Shown piece after piece: positions 34,961 through 48,879 of a stretch of DNA of 64,000 bases (its first letter is position 1; every line of letters begins with the position of its first letter). This stretch comes from Hypericum androsaemum. Lineage: Eukaryota > Streptophyta > Magnoliopsida > Malpighiales > Hypericaceae. The notes under the pieces were generated by a model. The model saw nothing but the letters and a program-made list of their open reading frames with translations, was not told where the DNA came from and did no database searches. The stretch covers positions 9,793,106-9,857,105 of the forward strand of contig OZ023196.1 in assembly GCA_963995505.1 (NCBI GenBank). The letters are read 5' to 3'. The position numbers and the translations under genes were made by a program.

Positions 34961-35994
34961 TTTGAATTTTCCCTTACGCCTTTCGAGTTGGAGCAAAAGA
35001 AGTTACGGTCAGAATAGTCAAAGGCCGAAGATAGAGCGCAATTGCTGTACGCGCAGTTTGGGCCACGTACGCCCAATTTTCTACTACAGTTTTGCAGCGC
35101 ATGCCCACAGGCCCTTGAGTATGCCAGAATTCCTAATTTTGGTTTTGCCATGTACGCTCACCAACTTACGAGTATGCTGAGGGGCCAAATTATCAATGGA
35201 CGCGTGCGCTGATACCACTACGCATATGCTGATCATTCAGCTTTTCCAAAGGGTGCGTACGCTGACTCACCATGCGTACGCACAGCATTGCAACCACGTT
35301 AGCAATGTCGCCACCTGCCTTATTTCTGATGAAGAAAATAAGAAGGATCTAGAACTAGGATTTTTGACATTTTTGGGTCTTTATATATACCCGACCAATT
35401 CTAGGTTTCGAGGACACTTTTCCATATACATTTCTCTACACTTTTCCATTTGCTATGTTGTTCGGGATTGATCTTTATTCCAGTGTTTGTGTGACTTTCG
35501 TCATTGGTGACTTCTTTCCAATCCTCTCTTTTTATACTTTTCATATTCTTTATCATGATTATGTTGAGTATAATCGCCAGGAGTAGGGAGTAATTTCCTT
35601 TGAGTAGGGTGCCCATACGGCACATTGATGAGTGAGATTATGGTTTGATTGTGGAAATGGTTATTATTCAAAATACTTAATGCTTACCTGTACTTTCATT
35701 ATTGTTGAGATTGAAGTAGGCTTATCCTAGGCTTTTCTCTTAGGTTGATGCATCGCACCCTGGTGAAAACTAGAAATAGGTTATTGGTTTAAGATTCTGG
35801 CCCATTTTTCTCTTATTGTTAAACTCTCTAATTGTCTTGCGCTTGCTTCACCATTTTCCAAAAAACCAACTAAAACAAGAATCAACCTAATTTACCTGCA
35901 TTTCTTTGGGATATCTTAAACCCGCTCCTCGTAGTTTGACAATTTCACACCTGTTACTCCCTTTATTGCATCGGGGTGTAAAAACTCCCTTGTC
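34960..35994 (+). repeat. LTR of a related Athila/TAT-like family, plus strand
   Basis: Reads in the opposite direction to its left neighbour. Recurrent TACGC motifs (35050-35290), a TATATATAC promoter motif (35380-35390) and a pyrimidine-rich leader follow in order. The last 200 bases (35790-35994) match 31069-31285 inverted, including GTCTTGCGCTTGCTTCACCA and CTCCCTTTATTGCATC. No primer-binding site follows; sequence of another LTR starts at once, so the internal region is missing. Left boundary is approximate. Confidence 0.55.
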
Positions 35995-36737
35995 AAAGGG
36001 TCCGCTCGAACTTGCATACTTTACTGTGATGCCTCAAAAGAGAGTTTGGACATGCTCTAACTTCAGCCTTGCAACGGATGCTTTCGCTCATCAATTAGAC
36101 CTAGAACTACACTAATCCAATTATGAAGATTCCTTCTAACGGGTTACCCTTACGATAATAAGACGTCTCATTAATATCTAAGAATATGCTAATTGGTTCT
36201 TTCCATGAACTAAAATGCCTTTCGGCCCACTATCATCAACTCACATCATAATCTAAGTGGCCAATTTAGTTTAAGCATTAAGCATACCAATTAACAACTA
36301 ATGCCAAAGATTTTCAAACCACAATCTAACATAGATAATCAATCACATAGTTAGGTATCGCACTCACAAGAGAACTACTCGCTAAGCATAATCATAAAGC
36401 ACATGATATTAATGGAAGACATAATAACGAATAGCATCAAAGATAGAGATAGAGAAATCATAGTCGTTCGAGCAAGCCTCGCCGATCTCCTCCACATAGC
36501 TACCTGAAATCGTGACTTTATTAATGATCAAAAGTAGTCTCACTATTTGGAATAATTGTGTCTCAAAAACTAAAAGACTATGGTTTAATAGAGCCAACTA
36601 CGACCTAATCAAAAGAGGAAAACCTAGAGGAGGTTAACCTAAACTAGAAGTTCTTGGGCCAATAATAAGTTGCCAAATATAAGGAAATAACTTAAACATA
36701 ATATTTTAAGGCCAAAAGGGGGGCCAAAAGTCGTAGC
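35995..36737 (-). repeat. Athila/TAT-like LTR, 3' half (split by the Tekay element)
   Basis: Minus-strand sequence with typical LTR leader character (GGAGGAGATCGGCGAGGCTT, GAGACGTCTTATTATCGTAA). It ends at GTAGC (36733-36737), the target-site duplication of the chromovirus. The other half is 50909-51433. The two halves together give about 1.26 kb. Confidence 0.55.
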
Positions 36738-39194
36738 TGTCACGACCCGCTCTCAGGTCGGTGACCGGCGCTAGACTCCACGACAAACATTTGCAAATGT
36801 GCAATCTAGCAAGCCTCACACAAATTCATCAATACTCACATCAAACAAACCTGAGAAAGATACAACACATGCAAAGATGGTACACAACCATCAACGAAAA
36901 TCTGAACAATCCACCTCCAAATGAAAAATCCAAAATCGAACATAAACCAGGATCTAACCACTAGAGAGCATCTATACAGATGTACAAGGAAGCACAAGTC
37001 TGGAGACCTCAAAGTGTAGCCCTCGAACGAATAAGATGGGCTCGAAATACAGACTCCAGAATCAACGCTGCTATGGCACCTCGAAACCTGAGATAGATTA
37101 GTAGGGGGGGTAAGTGTTTGGGAACACTTAGTAAGAAGATAGAACGTAACATATTAGTTATGTCTGAGATATACATGCCACAGAACTCAACCATGTTCGA
37201 CGTAACTGAACTTGAAATGCATGATGACCATATGATGCACAAATTACCAAAAATATAAATATAAACACACAGAAACATAGAGCCATGAACAGATTTTGAA
37301 AAGCTCCTTCCTCTGACTGCCAAGGGATATCCAAATGGCCAAACGAATCTCCGTCCACACAAACACAAAACTAGCTTACATACGTAAACTAGTGATATCC
37401 CTAAACTATGAGCTCATAGACTAACATCCCCAGTTAGTACGGGAAAACCTGTTCATCTCTCTCACAAAATACATATCTTAACAAACATATGACCCAACGG
37501 TCCAGAATCATATCCCTCACACATATGCCAAATGTACCAAATCAGCCCGAGCTAGCAATCTAGCCGGCCATTCACAAATCTCACATTCATCACAAACCGA
37601 TCACAATATACCAAACGTATCACATATGCACAATCTCATCTCATAACCAACAATATATGCATGAGACGCACATCAATCAAGATCTGAAACATGCATATAA
37701 CAAACACAACCAACATATCATGGTCTATCCGCTTACACAACGAAGATCCACCGATCACACTGATTTCTGAATCTAATGCCTTTCACTCAAAGCTTTCGAA
37801 ATGATTCTCCTTCACCCCCACACCTTGCGGATGTTTTGTTCACAATTCCAAATCATAATAACGAGGTTAACCTCTGAATTCCTAAACCAAATCACTGCCA
37901 ACGCTTCAGAACAACGGATAACGACCTAATCACAACACATCGTCTAAACAAGCATCAAACATGTCCAAATATCTCAATCTCTTTCAATCCTTACTTTCTT
38001 GACAAATATATCACACATGTATAATCTGTTTAGAGCCTACTCATGGTCATAAATGTCATCCAACAATCTATTTTGGCAATCACAACACAAACCAAACACA
38101 AGAGAAGCTCAACCACTTCATCTTCAACAATTACCACATATAACTCAATCTCAGATCATAACCACTTCAAATAATACTTTACATGACTTCCCCTATATGT
38201 CCTTGATATCTCAGAATCCACATATTCACTGAAATTTCCAAACAAACTACTTACCAAGTCTCTATTCTTGACCCCCTTTAATCTGAACACAGCAGACAAG
38301 TCCTAACTTCAACCAAGTCTTGAACAAGATTTCTTCATCCAAACAAGTCATATGATATACGGTTAGAAATCTTATAGAGTCCTCTGTAAGCTATCAAAAG
38401 TTCATGTCCCAATTCGAAGCCTAAGTATACTTACCGATCACGTTTTCCTCAACAACCTCAGCTGTATGCTTCTTCAACGACAGTCTGATTCAAAATGAAT
38501 TTTCCATCGATTCCCTGATCAAAATTTCACATATGATATACCAAAAGAAAGGTATGGAAGTCCTCTACAACTCGCTTCGAAGGTTCAAAATCCAAATCTG
38601 AACGGAAATAGGCTTACCGGTTGATTCTTTATTGAGCAGTTTGTTTCTTCCTCTTTCAACCTTCTCTCTCTTCTTCTTTTCAATTCTGTTTTGTGGCTAA
38701 GTGTGAGGACGTTTTACTTCCTAAAGGAAGTCTCTGAGACATAGAAGGAGGTGGGTGAGGTCCAATAGTATTCCACTCACCTCTTCAATTTAATCTATGG
38801 AGCAAACAAGTGGAGTATTGCAATTGGCTACTTAAAATCTGGGGTCCAATCAGCACACTCCTAAGCTAGCAGCTCAAATATGGCGGCCTTCCTCAGGTTT
38901 TTATCCAATTTGATAGTCAACTCATTTGTTCCTCTATGTTTCTAGTTTCTGGATCAAGTTCATTTGTACCATTTGAAGCAATATTGAGAATGTTATGCCC
39001 AATTTACTAAGCAAAGGTCAATCTGTCCAAATCTGTCCAAGTAGCTTCTCAAGGAAATAAATTCACTAAGGATTGTTATGGTTGAAATGGAACTCCAATG
39101 ACACCAATTCACATCTTGAACACTTAAAATCACATATCTCATGTAACCATCTCGATGCGATGCATTCCGACCAACCATTTTTCCGAATGTCACA
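36738..39194 (-). repeat. 3' LTR of the chromovirus
   Basis: 2,457 bases, uninterrupted. It supplies the empty site for the nested element (TTTCACATATGATATACC near 38527). Matches the 5' LTR throughout except for small changes and one replaced patch near 37018-37090. Confidence 0.9.
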
Positions 39195-39267
39195 ATTCTC
39201 CCCCCTTATAAAAATTCGGTCCCCGAATTTACTTGTAACTAAGTTATCAAACGAAGAACTTACTTGG

Positions 39268-42200
39268 TTATTCAAACAGGTGCGGAAATCTTCCTCGTAT
39301 ATCATCCTCTAACTCCCATGTGGCTTCTGATGGAGAATGATTTTGCCATAATACTTTCACGAACGGTAACTCCTTAGTCCTTAGTTTTCTCACCTGCCTA
39401 TCCATAATCTGTAGTGGCTGCTCATCGTAGGTGAGATCGTCACGAAACTCCACATTTGCCTGATCTAATACATGTGAGGAGTCATGTAAATATCTCCTAA
39501 GCATGGAGACATGGAATACCGGATGTATATGTGAGAACGTAGGTGGTAATGCCAACCGATAAGCCACTTGACCAACCCGCTCTAAAATCTCAAATAGTCC
39601 CACATATCTTGGACTTAGTTTACCCTTCTTTCCAAATCTCATAACACCCTTCATCGGAGATACTTTGAGAAATACACTTGAACCCTTTTCAAATTCAATG
39701 TCCTTTCTCCTTTTATCCGAGTACGACTTCTGTCTACTCTGAGCTGTCATTAGCCTCTTTCGAATCACTTTGATCTTCTCAACCGTATCATCCAAGAATT
39801 CAAGATTCACATTCTGTTTCTCACCAACATCATCCCAATATACCGGTGATCTGCACTTCCTGCCATACAATGCTTCATACGGTGCCATCTGAATACTACT
39901 CTGATAATTATTATTGTATGAGAATTCCATCAAAGGCAAATAAAGTTCCCAACTACCTCCAAAATCAATCACACACGATCGCATCATATCCTCGAGAATT
40001 TGTATTGTCCGCTTGGACTGTCCATCTGTCTGAGGATGAAAAGCTGTGCTCAAATCCAAACGAGTACCCATGGCATCTTGAAATTTTTTCCAAAACCGAG
40101 ACGTGAAATGTGTCCCTCGATCGGAGACTATCGAGACAGGAACTCCGTGCAATCGAACAATATGATCAATGAACAACTGAGCAAACTTAGTAGCATCATA
40201 CGTACTCTTGATCGATAGGAAGTGTGCTGACTTTGTCAATCTATCCACGATAACCCAAACTGAATCAAATCCTCGTGGTGAAGTCGGAAGGCCTACTAAT
40301 AAGTCCATCGTAATTCGTTCCCATTTCCATTCCAGAATATCCAGCGGTTGCAACAAACCCGAAGGTCTTTGGTGCTCAGCCTTCACCTGTTGACACGTTA
40401 AACATCTAGCAACAAAATCCCCAATGTCCTTCTTCATACCATTCCACCAATAATGAATCTTTATATCATGGTACATCTTGGTAGAACCTGGATGCATGCT
40501 ATAAATAGTCTTGTGTGCCTGAGCCATAATGTCTTTCCTTACGTCTCTTACATCAGGTACGACCAACCGAGTACCGTAGTATAAAATACCATTTGAACTG
40601 AGATGGAATTTAGGCAATTTACCTTCTTCAACTCTTTCAATCATCTTCATCAACTCAGGATCATCTCTCTGAAGTTCTACAACCCGACCACGTATAGTTG
40701 GTTGTAGATGTAACTCACCTAACATCATAGGCTGATTTCCATCAAGCACTGTTGTCAACTCTAACCCTTGGTCGACTATCTCATGTATACTTGAAATCAA
40801 AGGCCTTCGCGTCACTGACATATGTGCCAAACTACCCGCTGACTTCCGACTCAAAGCATCGGCCACAACGTTAGCTTTACCTGGATGATAGTTAATAGTG
40901 CAATCGTAATCCTTCAAAAATTCCATCCATCTCCTCTGCCTCATATTTAGATCCTTCTGATCAAAAATGTACTTCAAACTCTTGTGGTCAGTAAATATGT
41001 CAAACTTCTCACCATATAGGTAATGTCTCCAAATTTTTAGCGCAAACACAACTGCACCCATTTCCAAGTCATGTACTGGATAATTATGCTCGTGTTTCTT
41101 CAGCTGTCTAGAGGCATACGCAATCACATTCCTTTCCTGCATCAATACACATCCCAAGCCAATCCTAGAAGCATCACAATACACCGAATACTTTCTAGTT
41201 GCAGATGGTAAAGCCAAAATCAGAACATTAGTCAACAAGTATTTCAACTCCTGAAAACTTCTCTCACAATCTTCTGTCCATTCGTACTTCACATTCTTTA
41301 GAGTCAATCATGTCAATGGAACGGCCAAAGTGGAAAAGCCTTTTACAAAGCGTCTGTAATATCCAGCCAAACCAAGAAAACTTCGTACCTCCGTAACATT
41401 GGCAGGAGTTGGCCAATTCACCACAGCTTCTATCTTCTTTGGATCAACTGACACTCCACCCTTGGAAATAATATGTCCTAGGAATGCCACACTTTGTAAC
41501 CAAAATTCACACTTAGAAGTTTAGCATACAACTCATTATCCAACAACGTCTTCAAAACCAAGCGAAGATGTCTCTCATGTTCATCCTCAGTCCGTGAATA
41601 AATCAATATGTCATCAATAAAGACCACTACAAACTGATCCAAGAATGGTTTAAACACCCGATTCATCAAACCCATAAAGAAAGCATGAGCATTCGTAAGA
41701 CCAAACGGCATAACCAAGAATTCATAATGCCCATACCGAGTTCTGAAAGCTGTCTTGGTCACATCTTCCTTTCGAATCCTCAACTGATGGTACCCCGACC
41801 TTAAGTCAATCTTTGAAAACCACTTGGCATCTCGCAACTGATCAAACAAATCATCGATACGTGGAAGAGGATACTGGTTGCGGATCGTTACCTTATTGAG
41901 TTGGCGATAATCAATGCAGAGTCTCAAACTTCCATCCTTCTTCCGAACAAACAACGCAGGAGCACCCCATGGTGAAACACTAGGCTGAATATATTCCTTA
42001 TCCAACAAATCCTGCAACTGAATCTTTAACTCTTTTAACTCAGCAGGTGCCATACGATATGGTGGTATCAAAATCGGCTCTGTTCCTGGCATCAACTCAA
42101 TACAAAACTCAATCTCTCTCTCTGGTGGTAAATCCGGTAACTCATCTGGAAAAACATCAGAAAATTCTTCCACAACAGGAATATCATCAACAGTCACCTT

Positions 42201-43997
42201 TTCCATATTAGCCTCTTTAACAATAGCAAGGTAACTTACACAACCCCTCTGTAACAATCTCGAAGCCTTCAAACATGAAATAAGCCTTGGTGGAGTCAAC
42301 ATCCCATCACCCCGAAACATAAATTCTAGTTCACCCTCAGGCTTGAACTTCACAATCTTATTAAAGCAATCCACCATAGCATGATAGCACGATAACCAGT
42401 CCATCCCCAAAATCACATCAAAATCATCCATGTCTAACACATGTAGGTCAGTCAACATCTCATGACCATCCACAACTATCACACACGATGTAAGAACTAA
42501 ATGCACATGAATGATATGACCTGAAGGAGTACTAACATCTATCGGCTCCCTCAATGACACAAGTGGACTATCAGAGGATCTAGCAAACTGGGGTGACAAA
42601 AATGAATATGTTGACCTTGAATCAAACAAGACTCGAGCATTAGACAAGCCTATAGGGAGTATAAATGAAACCACATTATTAGACGTCGTAGCATCTTTCC
42701 TGGTGAGAGCATATACACGAGCAGGACCACCTCCACTCTGCTCCATCGGCTCCTTTCCTCGAAGAACCGAAGTCTCTCCCTGATGGCTCTGACTAACTGG
42801 ACTCCTATATTGTTCTTGAGGTCGTCCCGATAAGCTAGTAAGCTGTGCATATTCTCTTGCCTTAGCCACACGACAATCCTTAAGATGATGTCCAAACTTA
42901 CCGCATCCAAAACAAGCTCCTGATTGTCTGTAGCAAGGTCTTCCAAGATGTTGCTTCCCGTGACTAGAACAATTCACTAGGCCTCCAGATTGGCCTCGAC
43001 CTCCTGCTTGACCGTGAGGGCCATTTCCTCTCCCAAATCCTCTACCAATTCTTCCAAATGCTCCTCCACCTCTCGAGAAATTAGGTTGAAAGTTTGGCCT
43101 TTGCTGTTGTTGTCCGAAACTCTGGTTTGAACCATACTGCGGTGGCCTATCAAATCAATGCACCTTAGCTTGCTTCTGCGCTGTAAGCCGCTCATTATCA
43201 CGCATCTCCAATGTCCTCGCACAATCCACGGCCGCTAAATAAGATTGGAATCCACGTGGGTACATCACTTTAAACATCGCATCATCGAGTCCTCGAACAA
43301 ATCTCTTCACCTTCTTCTCCTCAGTGGGAATCAGATACTTTGCATAGCGAGAAAGATAATCAAACCTCTGTTCATACGCCGTCACCGTCATCTCTGGCGT
43401 CTTCAACAATCTTTCGAACTCGAACGCACGAGCATCTCTCAGACTTTCAGGCAGGAAGCGATCCAACAGTGAATCGCTAAACTGATCCCAAATCCACCCA
43501 GTTGATTCCACAGTTTCTAACCATACTCCCGCCTCACCTGTCAATTTAAATGCTGCTAGTTCCACCATTCTTTTACTATCACAATTCAGAATCTTCCACC
43601 TCTTTTCCATCTCATGAAGGAACAACTGAGGATCATCTCGCACACCAGAGAATGTGGGTGGGTCTAGCCTCAGAAACTTTGCCAATGTATCATCTCTAGG
43701 TGTCATAGCGGCTTTCTTCTCCGCCTGACTTTGTTGAGTAGCGATAAACTTCTCCATCGCCATCATCACTCTGTCTACAGCATCACCACTCCGCTTTCTA
43801 CGTCCAGAAGTGCCACTAACTGGTTGACCTGTCTCAGCTGGCGTGGCAGTAGCGGTAGTAGTATGCTCAATTGGATGTGTAGGCTCTAATGTAGCATCAT
43901 CTCTAGCTCTATCAGATCTCTCACCATGCTCCCTCATCGTAGCGTTAGAACCTCTACGTGTCACAGGCATATCCTCCCCACTAGAAAAAGTCAACAT
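39268..43997 (-). pseudogene. Chromovirus gag-pol, lightly broken
   Basis: Gag occupies 43997-43158 with a TGA stop at 43155-43157. The same frame continues through zinc knuckle [14 protein letters not shown] (about 42870-42911), protease and reverse transcriptase (FIDDILIYS). Near 41490-41500 a frameshift moves it to the next frame ([10 protein letters not shown]), followed by TGA 41308-41310. RNase H (YCDASRIGLGCVL; HKSLKYIF), integrase zinc region (CLTCQQ) and core, then tail LRTKELPFVKVLWQNH...ATWE, a chromodomain. Further lesions: protease [10 protein letters not shown] has Arg for the catalytic-site Gly, and the integrase Glu position reads QSKRTIQ, Lys for Glu. Inactive, though its domains are all present. 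Confidence 0.9.
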
Positions 43998-44126
43998 TTA
44001 AGAGGCCAAATGAAAAGATTATCCAACAGAGGACAAAGACACGACAAATCCTATGCTCCGTAGGGTACAAACAAAACACATTCAACGACAAACCAAACAA
44101 ACACAATCAAGCTCTGATACCAACTT

Positions 44127-45879
44127 TGTCACGACCCGCTCTCAGGTCGGTGACCGGCGCTAAACTCCACGACAAACATCTGCAAAAGTGCAATCTAGCA
44201 AGCCTCACACAAATTCATCAATACTCACATCAAACAAACCTGAGAAAGATACAACACATGCAAAGATGGTACACAACCATCAACGAAAATCTGAACAATC
44301 CATCTCCAAATGACAAATCCAAAATCGGACATAAACCTGGATCTAACCACTACGGAGCATCTATACAGGTACAAGGAAGCACAAGTCTGGAGACCTCAAA
44401 GTGTAGCCCTCGAGGGGGTAAGTGTTTGGGAACCTGAGATAGATTAGTAGGGGGGTAAGTGTTTGGGAACACTTAGTAAGAAGATAGAACATAACATATT
44501 AGTTATGTCTGAGATATGCGTGCCACAGAACTCAACCATGTTCGACGTAACTGAACGTGAAATGCATGATGACCATATGATGCACAAATTACCGAAAACA
44601 TAAATATAAACACACAGACACATAGAGCCATGAACAGGTTTTGAAAAGCCCCTTCCTCTGACTGTCAAGGGATATCCAAATGGCCAAACGAATCTCCGTC
44701 CACACAAACACAAAGCTAGCTTACATACGTAAACTAGTGATATCCCTAAACTATGAGCTCATAGACTAACATCCCCAGTTAGTACGGGAAAACCTGTTCA
44801 TCTCTCTCACAAAATACATATCTTAACAAACATATGACCTAACGGTCCAGAATCATATCCCTCACACATATGCCAAATGTACCAAATCATCCCGAGCTAG
44901 CAATCTAGCCGGCCATTCACAAATCTTACATTCATCACAAACTGATGACAATATACCAAAATTATCACATATGCACAATCTCATCTCATAACCAACAACA
45001 TATGCATGAGATGCACATCAATCAGGATCTGAAACATGCATATAACAAACACAACCAACATATCATGGTCTATCCGCTTACACAACGAAGATCCACCGAT
45101 CACACTGATTTCTGAATCCAATGCCTTTCACTCAAAGCTTTCGAAATGATTCTCCTTCACCCCCACACCTTGCGGATGTTCTGTTCACAATCCCAAATCA
45201 CAATAACGAGGTTAACCTCTGAATTCCTAAACCAAATCGCTGCCAACGCTTCAGAACAACGGATAATGACATAATCACAACACATCGTCTAAACAAGCAT
45301 CAAACATGTCCAAATATCTCAATCTCTTTCCATCCTTACTTTCTTGACAAATATACCACACATGTATAATCTGTTTAGAGCCTACTCATGGTCATAAATG
45401 TCATCCAACAATCTGTTTTGGCAATCACAACACAAACCAAACACAGGAGAAGCTCAACCACTTCATCTTCAATAATTACCACATATAACTCAATCTCAGA
45501 TCATAACCACTTCAAATAACACTTTACATGACTTCCCATGTATGTCCTTGATATCTCAAAATCCACATATTCACTGAAATTTCCAAACAAACCACTTACC
45601 AAGTCTCTATTCTTGACCCCCTTCAATCTGAACACAGCAGACAAGTCCGAATTTCAACCAAGTCTTGAACAAGATTTCTTCATCCAAACAAGTCATATGA
45701 TATACGGTTAGAAAGCTTATAGAGTTCTCTGTAAGCTGTCAAAATTTCATGTCCCAATTCGAAGCCTAAGTATGCTTACCGATCATGTTTTCCTCAATCA
45801 CCTCAACTTTGTGCTTCTTCAATGATAGTCTGATTCAAAATGAATTTCCCGTCGATTCCCTGATCCAAATTCCACATAT
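44127..45879 (-). repeat. 5' LTR of the chromovirus, part adjacent to gag
   Basis: Matches 36738-38528. Continues after the nested element at 50249-50908. Contains the filler patch at 44414-44433. The primer-binding site lies four bases to its left. Confidence 0.88.
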
Positions 45880-46295
45880 TGATATGAACCTCGGTAGGAG
45901 GCTCACAACGGACCGTGCTACTTTGGATGGAACAGACCGCAACCTACGAACTCGAGCCTTGCCAGAACCTTGGTTTGGAAGAACCGCAACCCGAGCAATG
46001 GAATTTCGTGAACCTTTGGTCCAAGTCGAATCACGCCACAAACGATAATGGAAGAATCGTTTGATAAGTGAAAGATTTGCTCAAGCTAAGCAATCCAGCA
46101 ATTAGCAAGAACACACAAGGAGTATCTTAACTCATAAGGAAGAAATTAATTTCAAAAGTTGCGTGCCTTTTTATTGTTAGGAGACCTCCTTATATAGGCT
46201 CCAAAGTACCAAAGTATTCCTAAACAAGCTAACTCCTAAAAAGGAGTTCAAAGGCTGGCCAAAACTCTCTTTCCTAATCTAAGGAGATTCTGGCC

Positions 46296-47298
46296 AAAGA
46301 TAGAACATAACAACGACAAATTTGCCAATGAATGGACGTAAGACATGATTCATAAGGCGCATGAATGTACTAGGTGCATTAGATAACCCGAACGGCATGA
46401 CCATCCACTCATACAACCCATATTTTGTTTTAAAAGCAGTCTTCCACTCATCTCCTTCTTTCATCCTAATCTGATGATAACCACTTTTTAAGTCAATCTT
46501 AGAAAACATGCAAGATCCATGCAACTCATCTAACATGTCATCTAGGCGAGGAATAGGGTGATGATATTTTACCGTGATGTTGTTGACAGCTCGACAATCA
46601 ACACACATCCTCCATGATCCATCCTTCTTAGGCACAAGTAGGACTGGAACAGCACATGGGCTCATGCTTTCTCTCACGTACCCTTTTTCCAAAAGCTCAT
46701 TGACTTGCCTCTCAAGTTCCTTTGTTTCCTCAGGATTACTTCTATATGCGGGGCGATTAGGTATGGTAGCTCCTGGAACAAAATCAATTTGATGCTCAAT
46801 CCCTCGCATAGGTGGTAATCCAGCTGGTAGCTCTTCGGGAAAGACATCCTTGTAGTCCTGTAAGAGAGAAACAACCATACTAGGCAAGTGTGGTTCAAGT
46901 TCGTTAGTGATCAAAAGTGTCTCCCTCCACCGAAGTAAGATCATAGACTTTTTTTCAAAACAAGCTTGCTTGATTTCACTTGCTCCCACATAGTAGTTCT
47001 TTTTCCATCCCTCGGATTTTCTCTCAATGGCCGATTTCAATTCTGTTTTTCCGGCTTCTTTTGCTCGCTCCATTGTATCCTCTCTTTTGGCCATTTTTTC
47101 TTTCTATTTTTTGGCTTCTTCTCTCCTCTCAATTCGTTTCTTTTGCTCACTTTTTTTTCTCTCATCACTTTCTTTTTGTAACTTCATCTGATCTTCACAA
47201 ACTTGTGATGGCGCTAAGGGTGCCAAAGTGAACACACGCCTATTAAGTATGAATGAGTACTTGTTGGTGTGTCCGTCGTGAGTTACCCTTCTATAAAA
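46296..47298 (-). pseudogene. Truncated reverse transcriptase of the nested gypsy
   Basis: Same frame as the Gag-protease. A charged Lys/Glu-rich linker has a TAG near 47113-47115. Then come [20 protein letters not shown], a [11 protein letters not shown] type linker, [40 protein letters not shown] and [20 protein letters not shown]. It ends at GKFVVV, exactly before the YxDD active site, then passes through about 14 filler bases into LTR sequence. It cannot be functional. Confidence 0.88.
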
Positions 47299-48879
47299 CT
47301 ACCACAGCCTCCCCAACAGTAGATGACTAGCTTGCATTGGCATAACATCGTACAACACTTCATCTTCGTACTTGCCAATGCGGAATGTCACTAGCACTTG
47401 CTTCTCCACTCGTACTTTTCCACTATCATTCAGCCATTGCAGCTTATAAGGTTTAGGGTGTTTCTTCGTGAGTAACCCTAACTTTTTAACCATAGTAGTG
47501 CTGGCCACGTTAGCACAGCTGCCTCCATCAATGAGGACACTACACACCTTGTCCTTGACATAACACCTTGTATGGAAGATATTCTCCCTTTGTGCTTTGT
47601 CGTCTTCTTCTCTTGCTTGCAAGTTCAAGGCTCTTCTTGCCACTAGAGTGAGTCCTTCAGGAACTTGAATTTCCTCTTCGGATACGTCTTCCAATGAAGG
47701 CATGCTTTCATGATCCGAATCTTCTCCTTCTGTTACGACCTCCCCACTCTCTCTAATCACCATAATCTTGTTAGGGCATTGACTTGAGATGTGCCCCCTT
47801 CCTTGACACTTGAAGCACTTGATATCACGGTTTCGTATGGGAGTGGCTTCCACCTTCTTTTGAGAATTGGCATTGGAACTCTCAGTCTTGTGCTCTATCT
47901 TGGTTGCCTGTGGTTTGTCAAATTTCTTTGAATAGTTTGGCTTCCAATTAGCACTTGATGTAGCTCTTGTCCCTCCTCCTCCTCTCTTCAGTTGCTTCTC
48001 AATTTTCGTGGCCATATGCACCATGTCCTCCAACTCCACATAGTGTTGCAACTCTACTTTGTCATGGATCTCAGGATTGAGTCCATTCAAGAACCTTGCC
48101 ATGGTAGCTTCTCTATCTTCCTCCACGTCAGCTCTTATCATGGCCATCTCCATCTGTTTGTAATATTCTTCCACGCTCAGACTTCCTTGTCTCATTCCTT
48201 GTAACTTCTTGTATAGCTCTCGGTAGTAATGACTTGGAACAAAACGTTTCCTCATCACCGCTTTCATCTTCTCCCATGTAGCTATAGGACGCTCTCCATT
48301 ACGCCTCCTTCTTGTGACAAGTTGATCCCACCATGTTATAGCATAATCAGCTAATTCAGTCACAGCTAGCTTTACCTTCTTTGTTTCGGAACAATTGTGG
48401 CAATCAAACACGAACTCAATCTTCTTCTCCCACTCTAGGTATGCTTCTGGGTCAGAACGACCTGCAAAGGAAGGTATCTTCAACTTAATACTTCCCAAGT
48501 TGTCATCTCCTCTTCGCCTTGCCTCTCTAGGTGGGCGGTTAGTCCTTGCTCGCCTTAGATTCCTTGTAGAGCCTACGTCCTCCTCCTGAGAAGGGTCGGA
48601 ATCTTCTTCACTTGTGCTTCCCAAAGGTGCTCTCCTTCTTTGTGCACGGAATTCTCCTCCACTTGTGCCTCCCAAAGGTGCAAACCTTCATTGTGCTTGG
48701 ACTTCTCTACTTGGTTGTTGGCTGTTGTGAGTGTCCTCCATTGCATCTATGCGTTGTTGCAATGGCTCCATCTCCGCTCGCATCATTTGTTGGAATTTTC
48801 CTGTTATGGCCTCCACAAATACCTTAAGACCAACATCAGCCAACGTACCCTCTTTTTCTCTTTGATCTTCGTAAAACAT
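47299..48879 (-). pseudogene. Gag-protease of the nested gypsy
   Basis: Start ATG at 48879 (MFYEDQREKEGT). A TGA at 48688-48690 and a TAG at 47299-47301 break one continuous frame. Gag has SDPEAYLEWEKKIEFVF, WWDQLVTRRRRNGERPIATW and RFVPSHYYRELYKKLQG. Zinc knuckle CFKCQGRGHISSQC lies near 47780-47825. Protease CSVLIDGGSCANVAS has the D-G-G active-site variant usual for this family. Sequence continues in frame into the RT piece below. Confidence 0.85.

Noticed and set aside
34582..35151. A 189-residue protein joining a novel N-terminus to a protease domain
   Set aside because: The N-terminal part is translated from an oppositely oriented LTR; the fusion arises at the truncation point near 34960.
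46966..47231. Phe/Leu-rich plus-strand frames
   Set aside because: Antisense of the Lys/Glu-rich linker in the nested gypsy polyprotein.
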